Source of the DNA: Chloroflexota bacterium
GTDB lineage: Bacteria > Chloroflexota > Dehalococcoidia > UBA3495
DNA: 15,713 nt
NCBI GenBank assembly: GCA_002707185.1
Contig: PAMF01000076.1
Coordinates: forward strand, 1 to 15,713
Direction: 5' to 3'
The notes beneath the pieces were generated by a model. It had not been told where the DNA came from. It saw nothing but the letters and a program-made list of their open reading frames with translations, and searched no databases. This document shows positions 1 through 7,265 of this stretch, in pieces. Each line of letters begins with the position of its first letter. Positions within the stretch are counted from its first letter, which is position 1. Both the position numbers and the translations under genes were made by a program.

Positions 1-105
1 CCTTTCGATGGTAATCCGTTCGTCTTTTACTAATATACTTCCCTTGAATCCAGGGCTGCCGGTACCGTCTATGATTTCCCCATTTATTATCAATAAATCC
101 AGCAT
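1..105 (-). CDS. Amidohydrolase (D-aminoacylase-like), N-terminal fragment
   Basis: The first 35 codons of a minus-strand gene that continues beyond the left edge. The start ATG is at 105-103 and a GAGGGA ribosome site (112-117) lies six bases upstream. The peptide begins [19 protein letters not shown] and continues with [11 protein letters not shown]. This is the usual opening of metal-dependent amidohydrolases of the N-acyl-D-amino-acid deacylase/dihydroorotase type: the first strands of the beta-sandwich that precedes the TIM barrel, with the characteristic NG-x-IIDGTG segment. The metal-binding HxH motif and the barrel lie outside the window, so the substrate cannot be told. The gene is divergent from the propeller gene at 514. 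The family call is fairly sure from this signature; the exact enzyme is not. Confidence 0.72.
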   Translation of the reverse strand, partial: MLDLLIINGEIIDGTGSPGFKGSILVKDERITIER

Positions 106-513
106 TGATTATCCCTCGAATCTAATGATTCCTATTAATCTATAGATATTTAGTTTCTACGTATTTGGCCAATGACTATTGTGTAACAAGCAATAACATT
201 TGTGAAATTATGCCTACAAGGCCAAAAGTCCACCCGATTGGTGTGGTATTTCTTCGTAGAAGTATCCCGGTTTTATTGTGATTAGCGATGTGGGTTTATT
301 CAATAGGGTCACGAATAATTATCATCATCTGTAGATTTCCGGACGAAGAAATCAAGACAGGTTAATTGCATCAGAGCTTTCGTTGAGATACATAGAGTAT
401 GTAGGTAGGCTGACATGCGATTTCTTATTAAAGTAGATTTTCTTGATTAGTAAAGCTAATATAAACCCATATCATAGTTCAACTCAAATAATATAACGAT
501 AAGGGGAGGTTTT
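106..513. other. Divergent intergenic region, 408 bp
   Basis: AT-rich stretch between two divergently transcribed genes, with no convincing ORF or RNA gene on either strand. It holds the ribosome site of the minus-strand amidohydrolase at its left end and that of the propeller gene at its right end (AAGGGGAGG just before 514). The only promoter-like pair I would name on the plus strand is CTGACA (410-415), 18 bases, TAGATT (434-439). I saw no strong hairpin or long repeat. The rest is unexplained. Confidence 0.6.
410..439 (+). promoter_or_regulatory. Weak candidate promoter for the propeller gene
   Basis: CTGACA matches the sigma-70 -35 consensus at five of six positions and TAGATT matches the -10 at four of six, with an 18-base spacer. 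Transcription would start near 446 and leave a leader of about 68 bases. Such matches occur by chance in AT-rich DNA, so this is only a candidate. Confidence 0.25.
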
Positions 514-1497
514 ATGCCTAAGAGTTACACAATCTGTATAGGTAGTGTGGGCGGCGGCCTATCTTGTAGTCCTGATGGTGGGGACACTTGGAATCGAATT
601 AGAACCCCTCTACCTTCAGAGTGCAATGTTCGAGCACTTCATGTTTATCCGGATGGTTCTAAGAGGATTTTGGCGGGCACTGATGGCGGTATATTTAAGA
701 GTGAAGATAATGGCAACACTTGGGCACATCTGGAATCTCCCATGGAAAGCATGCAGATTTGGTCTGTAACTACAGATCCTGAGGATCCCGATACGATATT
801 TGCGGGCACGCGTCCCAATGCTTTTAGATCTAAAGACGGTGGGCGATCCTGGGAAGAGTTGTCTATGGGCGTGAACATGAATTGTCCCATCGGAACACCA
901 CGTACTACTAACGTCATAGTAGACCCTAGGGATCACAGAACCGTGTGGGCAGGGGTAGAGGTAGATGGTGTCTATAAGAGCCTTGATGGAGGAGATAATT
1001 GGATACAGTTACCTGATCTCGGCCCTGATCCATTCCATGGTGACATACACGGCATGGCTATTAGTCCCGGGAGTACGACGTCTGTTTATTGCACCACGCC
1101 TTTCGGAATTTCTACCAGTACAGATGAAGGAGAAAGTTGGGAATTACATGAGTTCCCTAAATTTCACGATGGCGATGCGAGATCCTACTGCAGGGGTATG
1201 ATAGTTAAGCCAGATGATCCGGATACGTTATTTGTTGGAAACGGTGATTTTATACCTGGAGTTACCGGGGCAATTAGACGTAGTAAGGATGCTGGCAAAA
1301 CTTGGGACGCGGTTAATCTACCGGTGGAACCTAATTCTGTAGTTTATTGGATGGCTTCTCATCGGGAACTGCCTGATGTCGTTGTTGCTGGAAGTTTGTA
1401 CGGTTATGTTTATGTTACCGATGACGGTGGTGACAACTGGCAAAAGTTGAAGAAAGAATTCGGGGAGATTCGTAGCGTAGCTGTCACCCCTAACTAG
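514..1497 (+). CDS. BNR/Asp-box beta-propeller protein, seven repeats
   Basis: A 327-aa protein built of seven Asp-box motifs of the form S/T-x-D-x-G-x-[TSN]-W, at residues 19-26, 63-70, 106-113, 156-163, 202-209, 257-264 and 302-309. The spacing of 43-55 residues is that expected for one blade each of a seven-bladed propeller, as in sialidase, VPS10 and YCF48-type proteins. Between boxes recur segments such as DPEDPDTIFAG and KPDDPDTLFVG, the strand preceding each box. There is no signal peptide or membrane segment, so the protein should be cytoplasmic. No sialidase catalytic arginine triad is evident, so I do not call it a glycosidase. The start is supported by AAGGGGAGG upstream. The gene stands alone, with a terminator after it. 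Fold is sure; role is unknown (scaffold, binding protein or hydrolase). Confidence 0.85.
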   Translation: MPKSYTICIGSVGGGLSCSPDGGDTWNRIRTPLPSECNVRALHVYPDGSKRILAGTDGGIFKSEDNGNTWAHLESPMESMQIWSVTTDPEDPDTIFAGTRPNAFRSKDGGRSWEELSMGVNMNCPIGTPRTTNVIVDPRDHRTVWAGVEVDGVYKSLDGGDNWIQLPDLGPDPFHGDIHGMAISPGSTTSVYCTTPFGISTSTDEGESWELHEFPKFHDGDARSYCRGMIVKPDDPDTLFVGNGDFIPGVTGAIRRSKDAGKTWDAVNLPVEPNSVVYWMASHRELPDVVVAGSLYGYVYVTDDGGDNWQKLKKEFGEIRSVAVTPN

Positions 1498-1516
1498 AAA
1501 TTCTAATCTTATCGGA

Positions 1517-1544
1517 TTAACAGGAGCTCGGTTCCCATTATAGT
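1517..1544 (+). promoter_or_regulatory. Candidate sigma-70 promoter for the monooxygenase cluster
   Basis: TTAACA (1517-1522, five of six) and TATAGT (1539-1544, five of six) are separated by 16 bases. Transcription would start near 1551 and give a leader of about 29 bases containing the GGGAGG ribosome site. The promoter lies inside the terminator hairpin of the preceding gene, which lets the 82-bp gap both end one transcript and begin the next. Confidence 0.5.
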
Positions 1545-1555
1545 GGGGCCGAGCT
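1525..1555 (+). terminator. Hairpin terminator after the propeller gene
   Basis: AGCTCGG (1525-1531) pairs with CCGAGCT (1549-1555). Inside, TCCCA pairs with TGGGG after a one-base bulge, leaving a six-base loop, and TTTCT follows the stem. It begins 28 bases after the stop codon at 1497. The T-run is short, so termination may be partial. The loop also contains the -10 box of the candidate promoter for the following gene. Confidence 0.6.
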
Positions 1556-1579
1556 TTCTACATCGCACTGGGAGGGTCC

Positions 1580-3034
1580 ATGCCAGCTAGGACTAGCGAA
1601 CAATATTTACAGGGACTGAGAGAGAATGCAGCCGAGGTTTATTTGGACGGTGAACGGGTGCTGGATGTTACGAATCATCCTTATTTAAAAGGGGGAATTA
1701 CCAGTATTGGTCAGCTTTTAGATATGCAGCATGAACCCACATTAATTGATGAGATGACGTATGTATCTCCTACTAGTGGCGAGAGAGTAGGATTATCTCA
1801 CATTATGCCTAAAACCCTAGGTGATTTGGAAAAGCGGAGAGTGATGATGACGCATTGGGCACGAGCGAGTTGCGCAATGATGGGTCGGACTCCAGATTTT
1901 CTTAATACTGCAATCATGTCTATGGCAGCGGCTAGTGAATATTGTGGACAAAATAGGCCAGAATTTAAAGACAATATTGAACGCTATTATGAACACGTCA
2001 GAGAAAACGACTTAGTGTTGACCCATACCTTGGTTAATTTGCAGCGAACTCGAGTTCCAGGAGCAACCCCATTAGAGGACAGGACAGATGTAGCCTTGTC
2101 GGTAGTCCAAGAAAAGGATAACGGAATAATAGTCGCAGGAGCTCGAGTGTTAGCCACTTTAGGTCCTTTAGCGGATGAAATAACCGTGTACCCAGCCCGG
2201 ACTCATATGATTTCATCCGGTTCTGAAGGTAAGTATGCGTTTGGATTTGCAATCCCTTGTAACACACCGGGACTTAAATTTTTATGCAGAGAGAGTTTTG
2301 ATACGGGTCAATCTCACTTTGATCATCCACTCGGATCTAGGTACGAAGAGATGGATGCTGTAGTGTTTTTTGATGATGTATTGGTACCTTGGGAGCGGGT
2401 ATTTTTATATGGTGACGTCGATATGTGTAATGATTGGGCTGGTCAAACCCACAGGAATTCGCATACTGGGCATCAAGTTGTTACTAAGAACGTCGTAAAA
2501 TGTGAATTTATCTTGGGGCTAGCTAATCTGATGGTCGAAACCTTGGGCTCAGGTCAGATATCTCAAGTGCAACAATTGATGGCTGAAATCATCGAGAATC
2601 TTGAGATAACTAAAGCTTGCTTAAGATCATCTGAGGCAGATGCCACCTTAGATGAGTGGGGAATAATGTGCCCATCTTATACTCCGCTTTTGGTGGCTAG
2701 AAAACGCTTCATTGAAATGTATCCAAGAATGGCTGAAATATTACATCTGCTGGGTTCGAGTAGTCTTATGGCTCTTCCCTCTGAAGCTGATATGTCCGGC
2801 CCTCTGGGGAACTATATTAACCAATATTTGGAGACCGATACCGCTACAGCAGATGAGAGAGTTAGGCTGTTCCGATTAGCTTGGGACACTTGCTGTAGTT
2901 CTTTCAGTGCTAGGCAAATCTTATACGAACGTTATTTTGGTGGGGATGCTTTAAGGAATGGAATAATGCTGAATAACATTTATGATAAGGGTCCAATGAC
3001 AAACTTTGTCAGGGACTTCATTTATCAAGAGTAG
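1580..3034 (+). CDS. HpaB-type FADH2-dependent monooxygenase, oxygenase component
   Basis: A 484-aa member of the 4-hydroxyphenylacetate 3-hydroxylase (HpaB/PvcC/TftD) family, which has the acyl-CoA-dehydrogenase fold and uses FADH2 from a separate reductase to hydroxylate phenols or related rings. It has the full family length (about 480-520 aa). Landmarks are MGRTPDF (101-107), LTHTLVN (147-153), and the C-terminal helical domain with HQVVTKNVVK (298-307). Arg103 and His149 match substrate-binding residues known from HpaB (Arg113 and His155 in E. coli), but the tyrosine of the R-x-P-D-Y motif (Tyr117) is Phe107 here, so the substrate may differ. The paralogous 4-hydroxybutyryl-CoA dehydratase is unlikely because its C-x3-C iron-sulfur ligands are missing (C98, but G102). 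GGGAGG at 1570-1575 supports the start. It is the first gene of a cluster with MOSC and FAH genes. No HpaC-type reductase is in the window. Confidence 0.88.
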   Translation: MPARTSEQYLQGLRENAAEVYLDGERVLDVTNHPYLKGGITSIGQLLDMQHEPTLIDEMTYVSPTSGERVGLSHIMPKTLGDLEKRRVMMTHWARASCAMMGRTPDFLNTAIMSMAAASEYCGQNRPEFKDNIERYYEHVRENDLVLTHTLVNLQRTRVPGATPLEDRTDVALSVVQEKDNGIIVAGARVLATLGPLADEITVYPARTHMISSGSEGKYAFGFAIPCNTPGLKFLCRESFDTGQSHFDHPLGSRYEEMDAVVFFDDVLVPWERVFLYGDVDMCNDWAGQTHRNSHTGHQVVTKNVVKCEFILGLANLMVETLGSGQISQVQQLMAEIIENLEITKACLRSSEADATLDEWGIMCPSYTPLLVARKRFIEMYPRMAEILHLLGSSSLMALPSEADMSGPLGNYINQYLETDTATADERVRLFRLAWDTCCSSFSARQILYERYFGGDALRNGIMLNNIYDKGPMTNFVRDFIYQE

Positions 3035-3050
3035 ATGTGATAATTAGAAA

Positions 3051-3812
3051 ATGCCTCAAATAAGTGCTATTTATACAGCTCCGGTCAAGTCGTTCGCGCT
3101 CAACAAACACAGTCGGGTTGCCGTAGGCTATCACGGCATTTCCGAGGATCGCCGTTTTTATGTCATTGACGGTAATGGACAATTATTAACTCAACGTGAA
3201 AAAGGGGAGTTAACTCAAATACTAGCTAATTACGAAGAAGATGGGAATCGGCTGACTTTGGAGTTCCCTGACGGTAATAAAGTCTCTAGTGAAATAATCA
3301 GAGGTACAGAAATCGTTACTCGGATCTGGGGTCGGCAGGTTAAGGGACAAGAATTAGAAGGGGATTGGACTCACTATCTGTCCGGGTTTTGTGGAGAGCA
3401 AGTTAGATTAGTTGCATCAGATAAACCTGGCCAATTATATGATGAATATCCCGTGTCATTGCTTTCATCGGCTTCTTTGGCATTATTACAAAAAGAATCT
3501 GGATGGTCTGGTAGTTTTGATGAACTTCGGTTTAGACCAACGCTTTTAATAGATGATTGTGAAGCACATGAAGAAGATTCCTGGGTGGGAAAAACCATAG
3601 GTATTGGAGACAACCTCAAAATAGCTGTTATAAGTCGAGATCCTAGATGTGCTATCATCACTCATGATCCCATCACCGGAGTTCCTGATAAAGATACTTT
3701 ATCTATTATCAGAGCTTACAGAAAGAATTCTGGGCCTACATATTTTGGTGTATACGGTGAAGTAGTCCAATCAGGGTCGGTTTCAGTTGGAACTGATGTC
3801 ATCTTATTGTGA
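3051..3812 (+). CDS. MOSC domain protein (YcbX-like, no ferredoxin domain)
   Basis: A 253-aa protein with an N-terminal MOSC_N beta-barrel (about 1-95, opening ISAIYTAPVKSF) and a C-terminal MOSC domain (about 105-253). Family landmarks are FRPTLLID (161-168) and RDPRCAIITHDP (197-208), in which Cys200 is the conserved cysteine thought to carry sulfur or bind molybdenum cofactor in MOSC proteins. E. coli YcbX (about 369 aa) has an added 2Fe-2S ferredoxin domain; that part is absent, so this protein has no evident electron-transfer module of its own. It starts 16 bp after the monooxygenase with only a poor ribosome site, which suggests co-transcription and possibly translational coupling. A role in sulfur transfer, or in reducing N-hydroxylated compounds with molybdenum cofactor, is possible, but the link to the neighbouring monooxygenase is not established. 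Confidence 0.85.
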   Translation: MPQISAIYTAPVKSFALNKHSRVAVGYHGISEDRRFYVIDGNGQLLTQREKGELTQILANYEEDGNRLTLEFPDGNKVSSEIIRGTEIVTRIWGRQVKGQELEGDWTHYLSGFCGEQVRLVASDKPGQLYDEYPVSLLSSASLALLQKESGWSGSFDELRFRPTLLIDDCEAHEEDSWVGKTIGIGDNLKIAVISRDPRCAIITHDPITGVPDKDTLSIIRAYRKNSGPTYFGVYGEVVQSGSVSVGTDVILL

Positions 3813-3869
3813 TCAGGCGACTCGTTCTGGGTTCAGACCAGTAATAATAAATCGGAGGTATAACTAACT

Positions 3870-4799
3870 ATGAAATTAGTATTTTTTGACGACTTCAAAT
3901 TAGGAGTGATTAAAGATAGTCAAGTGGTTGATGTTAGAGATGCAGTTTCAGGTATAACTCATTCGTCTCCACAGGACCTAATTAATAAAATAATTGCTGA
4001 TTTTGATAAATACCGTGGTGATATCCAGACCGCTGCCGACAGTGGTTCAGGAGTGTCAGTTGATCAAGTTCGGTTGAGATCTCCTATGCCTAAACCAAGT
4101 AACATAGTTTGTATGGCAGTTAACTATATGGAAGACGGAACTCGATCTGAACCTGCACCCATAAACGCATTTCATAAATCTCCTAACTCTGTTATCGGGA
4201 ATGGGGATACTATGGTTTTGCCCGATGCGCCTGCGACGATATTCGAAGGTGAAGCTGAGATGGCCTTAATTATTGGTAAGCACGCCTCGAAGGTTAAACC
4301 TGAAAATGCTTACGAACATATATTTGGCTATATGGGGTTTATTGACGGTTCTGCCAGGGGATTACCACCAGCTGGTAATACTTTTTATCAAATGAAATCT
4401 CGGGATACTTTTGCGCCCATGGGGCCGTGGTTGGTTACTGCTGATGAGATTGACGATCCCTTGAATTTGTCAGTTAAACTTTGGGTAAATGAGGAATTAA
4501 AACAAAACTACAATACTAGTGATATGGCCCATAAGATTCCCAGAATTATAGAATGGGTTAGCTCCATACATGATTTGGAACCCGGGGACGTGGTCGCAAC
4601 GGGTACAAACCACAGAGGACTGAGTGCTTTTCAAGATGGTGATAGAGTAAATCTGGAAGTTCAAGGTCTGGGTAACTTAAATTTTGGGGTACGTGACGAT
4701 CTAAAACGGACCTGGGCAAGGACCACTAGATTGGAAATGGCCGAACAAGGGAAAGAAGGGACTACTCCTCAATTATCGGGCAAGTATTCTAGTTCATAA
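3870..4799 (+). CDS. Fumarylacetoacetate hydrolase (FAH) family protein
   Basis: A 309-aa FAH-fold enzyme of the group that includes HpaG-type isomerase/decarboxylases, 2-hydroxypent-2,4-dienoate hydratase and acylpyruvases, which act on 2-oxo acids downstream of ring cleavage. The N-terminal 70 residues form the small cap domain and the catalytic domain runs from about 75 to 270. Metal ligands are visible as E128-x-E130 in FEGEAEMALIIG and D159 in FIDGSARGL. Lys176 in QMKSRDTFAPMGPWLVT (174-190) is the usual catalytic lysine, and the TGT motif is at 244-246. The C-terminal 35-40 residues extend past the usual end and look disordered. GGAGG (3854-3858) precedes the ATG by 11 bases. It is the third gene of the monooxygenase cluster, 57 bp after MOSC, and fits a later step in breakdown of the hydroxylated product. 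The exact reaction cannot be chosen from sequence. Confidence 0.88.
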   Translation: MKLVFFDDFKLGVIKDSQVVDVRDAVSGITHSSPQDLINKIIADFDKYRGDIQTAADSGSGVSVDQVRLRSPMPKPSNIVCMAVNYMEDGTRSEPAPINAFHKSPNSVIGNGDTMVLPDAPATIFEGEAEMALIIGKHASKVKPENAYEHIFGYMGFIDGSARGLPPAGNTFYQMKSRDTFAPMGPWLVTADEIDDPLNLSVKLWVNEELKQNYNTSDMAHKIPRIIEWVSSIHDLEPGDVVATGTNHRGLSAFQDGDRVNLEVQGLGNLNFGVRDDLKRTWARTTRLEMAEQGKEGTTPQLSGKYSSS

Positions 4800-4834
4800 A
4801 GCTATAAGCTGTCCTGAATACTGAACGCTGCGGT

Positions 4835-4878
4835 TTTAATAACGCCTATCCAATTTCAATTGGATAGGCGTTATTAAA
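4835..4878. terminator. Perfect 20-bp inverted repeat, bidirectional terminator
   Basis: Arms 4835-4854 and 4859-4878 are exact reverse complements, with a TTCA loop. The stem core is CGCCTATCC and the ends are rich in A and T, so the hairpin carries a partial T-run in both directions. It sits between two convergent genes, the FAH hydrolase (plus, ends 4799) and the 78-aa gene (minus, ends 4929), and would end both transcripts. Confidence 0.75.
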
Positions 4879-4928
4879 TAGTTTCAGTATTCCCGTCACA
4901 GTGCTCCCAGTTACAGTACTGTTTTGAG

Positions 4929-5165
4929 TCAATTGACTAATGCGGGAGCAAGGCCACAGAACTCTGGTTCTGTCTTTATGGCTCGGAAGAACTCAGTTTG
5001 TTGATCGACCCAACGCATAGCGTCCAAAGAAGTACGGGAGATTGCCAACTCTTCCTCTCGGTTTGGATGAGGCCCGAAGATAGACCAAAAGAGAGCATTA
5101 GTGTTGTGTTGGATTCTGTAACCCCGATAATAAATTCTTTTTCCTTCGGTGAGAGTTTGTAACAT
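4929..5165 (-). CDS. Conserved-looking small protein of unknown function, 78 aa
   Basis: I do not recognise a family. The ATG at 5165-5163 has an excellent ribosome site (AGGAGA, 5175-5180) nine bases upstream, stronger than many sites in the window, which is the main evidence that the gene is real. The protein opens MLQTLTEGKRIYYRGYRIQ, then has a likely strand with aromatic residues (LFWSIFGPHP, 25-34) and a helix-like second half (REEELAISRTSLDAMRWVDQ, 36-55). It has no signal peptide or membrane segment and a single Cys70. The arrangement, a strand with G-Y-x-I followed by a helix with A-x-x-W-V/I-D, resembles small alpha/beta domains seen in many short bacterial hypotheticals, but this is only a resemblance. 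It is convergent with the FAH gene across a strong terminator. An overlapping longer frame on the same strand (4976-5254) lacks a comparable start. Confidence 0.65.
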   Translation of the reverse strand: MLQTLTEGKRIYYRGYRIQHNTNALFWSIFGPHPNREEELAISRTSLDAMRWVDQQTEFFRAIKTEPEFCGLAPALVN

Positions 5166-5364
5166 GATCGATTTTCTCCTGAATGTTTTTGGAATGTCCT
5201 CCCATCACCTGTACCGGAGTTGTCTGAGTTTTCTGTAATGCCACGTATGATCAACTACGGTTTCCCTGAAACAAATGTTCTAATATCCCAATCCAAGAGT
5301 CAATTGCGTGATGTCAGTGAATATTGATACAGTTAGCAATGCAACCTAATTCTGAGGGGGGATT

Positions 5365-5922
5365 ATGGCACGTACTCCTGTGGTTACCAGAGAGAGTGTT
5401 CCTGAGTCGGATCGATCAATATTTGACGATATAGTTCGCGAGCGTGGGGGAGTTCCAACCGAAGGTCCTGGGTCGGTCATGTTAAATGCCCCACAAGTGG
5501 CTAGACGGGCTTTAGATTTGGCCGCTTTTCTGAGAGGTCAGACGTCGTTGGAACCGAGAATTCGTGAATTGGCTATGTTGTTGGCGGCGAGGGAAAATGA
5601 TTGCCAATACATATGGAATGCTCATGCTCCGCCAGCTAGGGCGGCCGGACTAAAGGATGAGATCGTTGACGGTCTGCGGGACAACTCTGATTTAATGGGG
5701 TTATCACCGGATGAATCTGCTGTCGTTAATTATGGTAGAGAGTTCTTTAGAACCCACCGAGTAAGTCAACACAATTTTGACACAGCATTAAAACTATTCG
5801 GAAGGAATGGCTTAACAGAGTTGACGACCTTGCTAGGCTGTTACGCTATGTTAGCTTTCAATGTTAATGCTTTTGGGGCTGAGTTACCCGATGATCATGT
5901 GGAGCCAGAGTTACCTCTGTAA
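5365..5922 (+). CDS. Carboxymuconolactone decarboxylase-like (AhpD-fold) protein
   Basis: A 185-aa all-helical protein of the CMD/AhpD superfamily. Family features are LEPRIRELAMLLAAREND (62-79), followed by CQYIWNAHAPPARAAGL (80-96), where AhpD proteins carry the C-x-x-C active site and the histidine. Here Cys80 and His87 remain, but the second cysteine position is Ile83, so the dithiol peroxidase chemistry of AhpD is not expected. It is closer to the non-redox CMD-like proteins found beside catabolic genes, some of which act as gamma-carboxymuconolactone decarboxylases; the length is greater than the minimal 120-130 aa. GAGGGG a few bases before the ATG gives a good start. It is transcribed alone and converges on hisS with a 36-bp gap. 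The fold is sure and the substrate unknown. Confidence 0.83.
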   Translation: MARTPVVTRESVPESDRSIFDDIVRERGGVPTEGPGSVMLNAPQVARRALDLAAFLRGQTSLEPRIRELAMLLAARENDCQYIWNAHAPPARAAGLKDEIVDGLRDNSDLMGLSPDESAVVNYGREFFRTHRVSQHNFDTALKLFGRNGLTELTTLLGCYAMLAFNVNAFGAELPDDHVEPELPL

Positions 5923-5958
5923 CACCCGGATATCGGACTCCAGAAGTTTTAAATAAAA

Positions 5959-7215
5959 CTAAGATTTAATCGATTCGATAAATTCTGTGAGGTCCAGGGT
6001 TTCCTGTGTGGAGGTACTCATATCACGGATTACTACTTCTCCACGGGAAATCTCGTCGTCACCTAATATGGCTACGAATGGGATCCCAAGAGCGTTGGCT
6101 TGCCTCATCTGGCCTCTCAATGCCCGTTGGCCGCTGCTGAGGATTGCTCCGACTCCTTCTAGCCGGATTTTGGAAGCAAGAGATAACGCATGGCTCCTAG
6201 CATTATCTCCTACATTCGCAACCAAGTAGGTAGGCGATGGTTCTGCTGGGATATCTACCCCGGATTCCTTGAGATTAAGGGTCAATCGCTCCATTCCTGA
6301 TCCGAAACCAATGCCAGGAGTCGGGTTCCCTCCTAACTGTTCGATTAATTTGTCATATCGACCGCCGCCGCATATTGTTGATTGTCCACCAGAGTTCTTG
6401 GGCTGAATTTCAAATACCGTTCGGGTGTAATAATCCAGTCCTCTTACCAAACGATGGTCTATCTCGTATTTGAGGCCCATTATTTCAATATGGCTTATCA
6501 ATTGATTCCAGTGTATTTGACATTCGTCACAAAGATGATCAATGGACTTGGGGGCCGTCTCTCCTAACATTCTGCAGGTTTCTATTTTGCAATCCAGCAA
6601 TCTTAGAGGATTACGCACTAGCCTACCCTGACAATCTGAGCATAGGGATTCTGTGTGGTTGAGGTAGTAATTCTTAAGTTCCTGGATATAGTTGGGGCGA
6701 CATTCGGAATCACCTATGCTGTTAATAAATAGGTCAATATCTGTCAATCCTAGGGATGTCATAAATCGACATGCTAATTCAATCACTTCTGCATCGACTG
6801 ATGGATCGGCATCCCCTAAAACTTCTAGACCAAATTGGTGATGTTCTCTGTAGCGGCCTGCTTGCGGCCGCTCATAGCGAAATACAGGGCAAAAATAGTA
6901 CATGCGTACTGGCTGAGGAAGGTTGTGCATTCCGTGCTCTAAATAGGCTCTGCACACAGGAGCTGTTCCTTCTGGTCTGAGAGTTAATTTATCGTTACCC
7001 CGGTCTTCGAACGTATACATTTCTTTTTCTACGATGTCCGTGCCTTCGCCTACTGATCTAACAAATAGGTTTGCATCTTCAAAGGTTGGGCTATCGATTC
7101 TTCCGAACCCGTAGCGTCTGGTAAGTTGAACGGCTTTACTCTCAATATACCGCCAATATTTTTGGTCTTCAGGTAGTAAATCGGTGGTTCCCCGAGGCGC
7201 TTGAAATGAGGTCAC
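5959..7215 (-). CDS. hisS: Histidyl-tRNA synthetase
   Basis: A 418-aa class II aminoacyl-tRNA synthetase that charges tRNA-His with histidine in the cytoplasm. It opens with the HisRS signature QAPRGTTDLLP (5-15). Motif 2 is FRYERPQAGRYREHHQFG (112-129), the histidine-binding HisA loop is RGLDYYTRTVFEI (258-270), and motif 3 is GIGFGSGMERL (301-311); the anticodon-binding domain covers about 325-418. Paired cysteines at 192/195, 209/214 and 229/232 form the insertion seen in many bacterial HisRS. The start is a GTG: an in-frame TAG lies four codons upstream and the N-terminal signature begins at once, so no other start is likely. The ribosome site (AGAGAA) is weak. The gene follows a CoA-transferase after 50 bp on the same strand and may be read through from it. 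Full length and intact. Confidence 0.98.
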   Translation of the reverse strand: MTSFQAPRGTTDLLPEDQKYWRYIESKAVQLTRRYGFGRIDSPTFEDANLFVRSVGEGTDIVEKEMYTFEDRGNDKLTLRPEGTAPVCRAYLEHGMHNLPQPVRMYYFCPVFRYERPQAGRYREHHQFGLEVLGDADPSVDAEVIELACRFMTSLGLTDIDLFINSIGDSECRPNYIQELKNYYLNHTESLCSDCQGRLVRNPLRLLDCKIETCRMLGETAPKSIDHLCDECQIHWNQLISHIEIMGLKYEIDHRLVRGLDYYTRTVFEIQPKNSGGQSTICGGGRYDKLIEQLGGNPTPGIGFGSGMERLTLNLKESGVDIPAEPSPTYLVANVGDNARSHALSLASKIRLEGVGAILSSGQRALRGQMRQANALGIPFVAILGDDEISRGEVVIRDMSTSTQETLDLTEFIESIKS

Positions 7216-7265
7216 AATAATTCTCTACGTGTAATTAAATTAGGTTAATCTATGGTGATCGGCTT

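Noticed and set aside
514..1497. Sialidase
   Set aside because: Asp boxes alone define the propeller fold; no arginine triad, F/YRIP motif or secretion signal was seen.
1580..3034. 4-hydroxybutyryl-CoA dehydratase
   Set aside because: It shares the fold, but the C-x3-C cluster ligands are missing (Cys98 then Gly102), while HpaB-like Arg103 and His149 are present.
4976..5254. 92-aa minus-strand ORF overlapping the 78-aa gene
   Set aside because: It overlaps almost wholly in another frame, has no good ribosome site, and its composition is low in hydrophobic pattern; the 78-aa frame has a far better start.
5945..5960. AGTTTTA/TAAAACT hairpin between the CMD gene and hisS
   Set aside because: A stem with one GC pair and a two-base loop is too weak to call a terminator.
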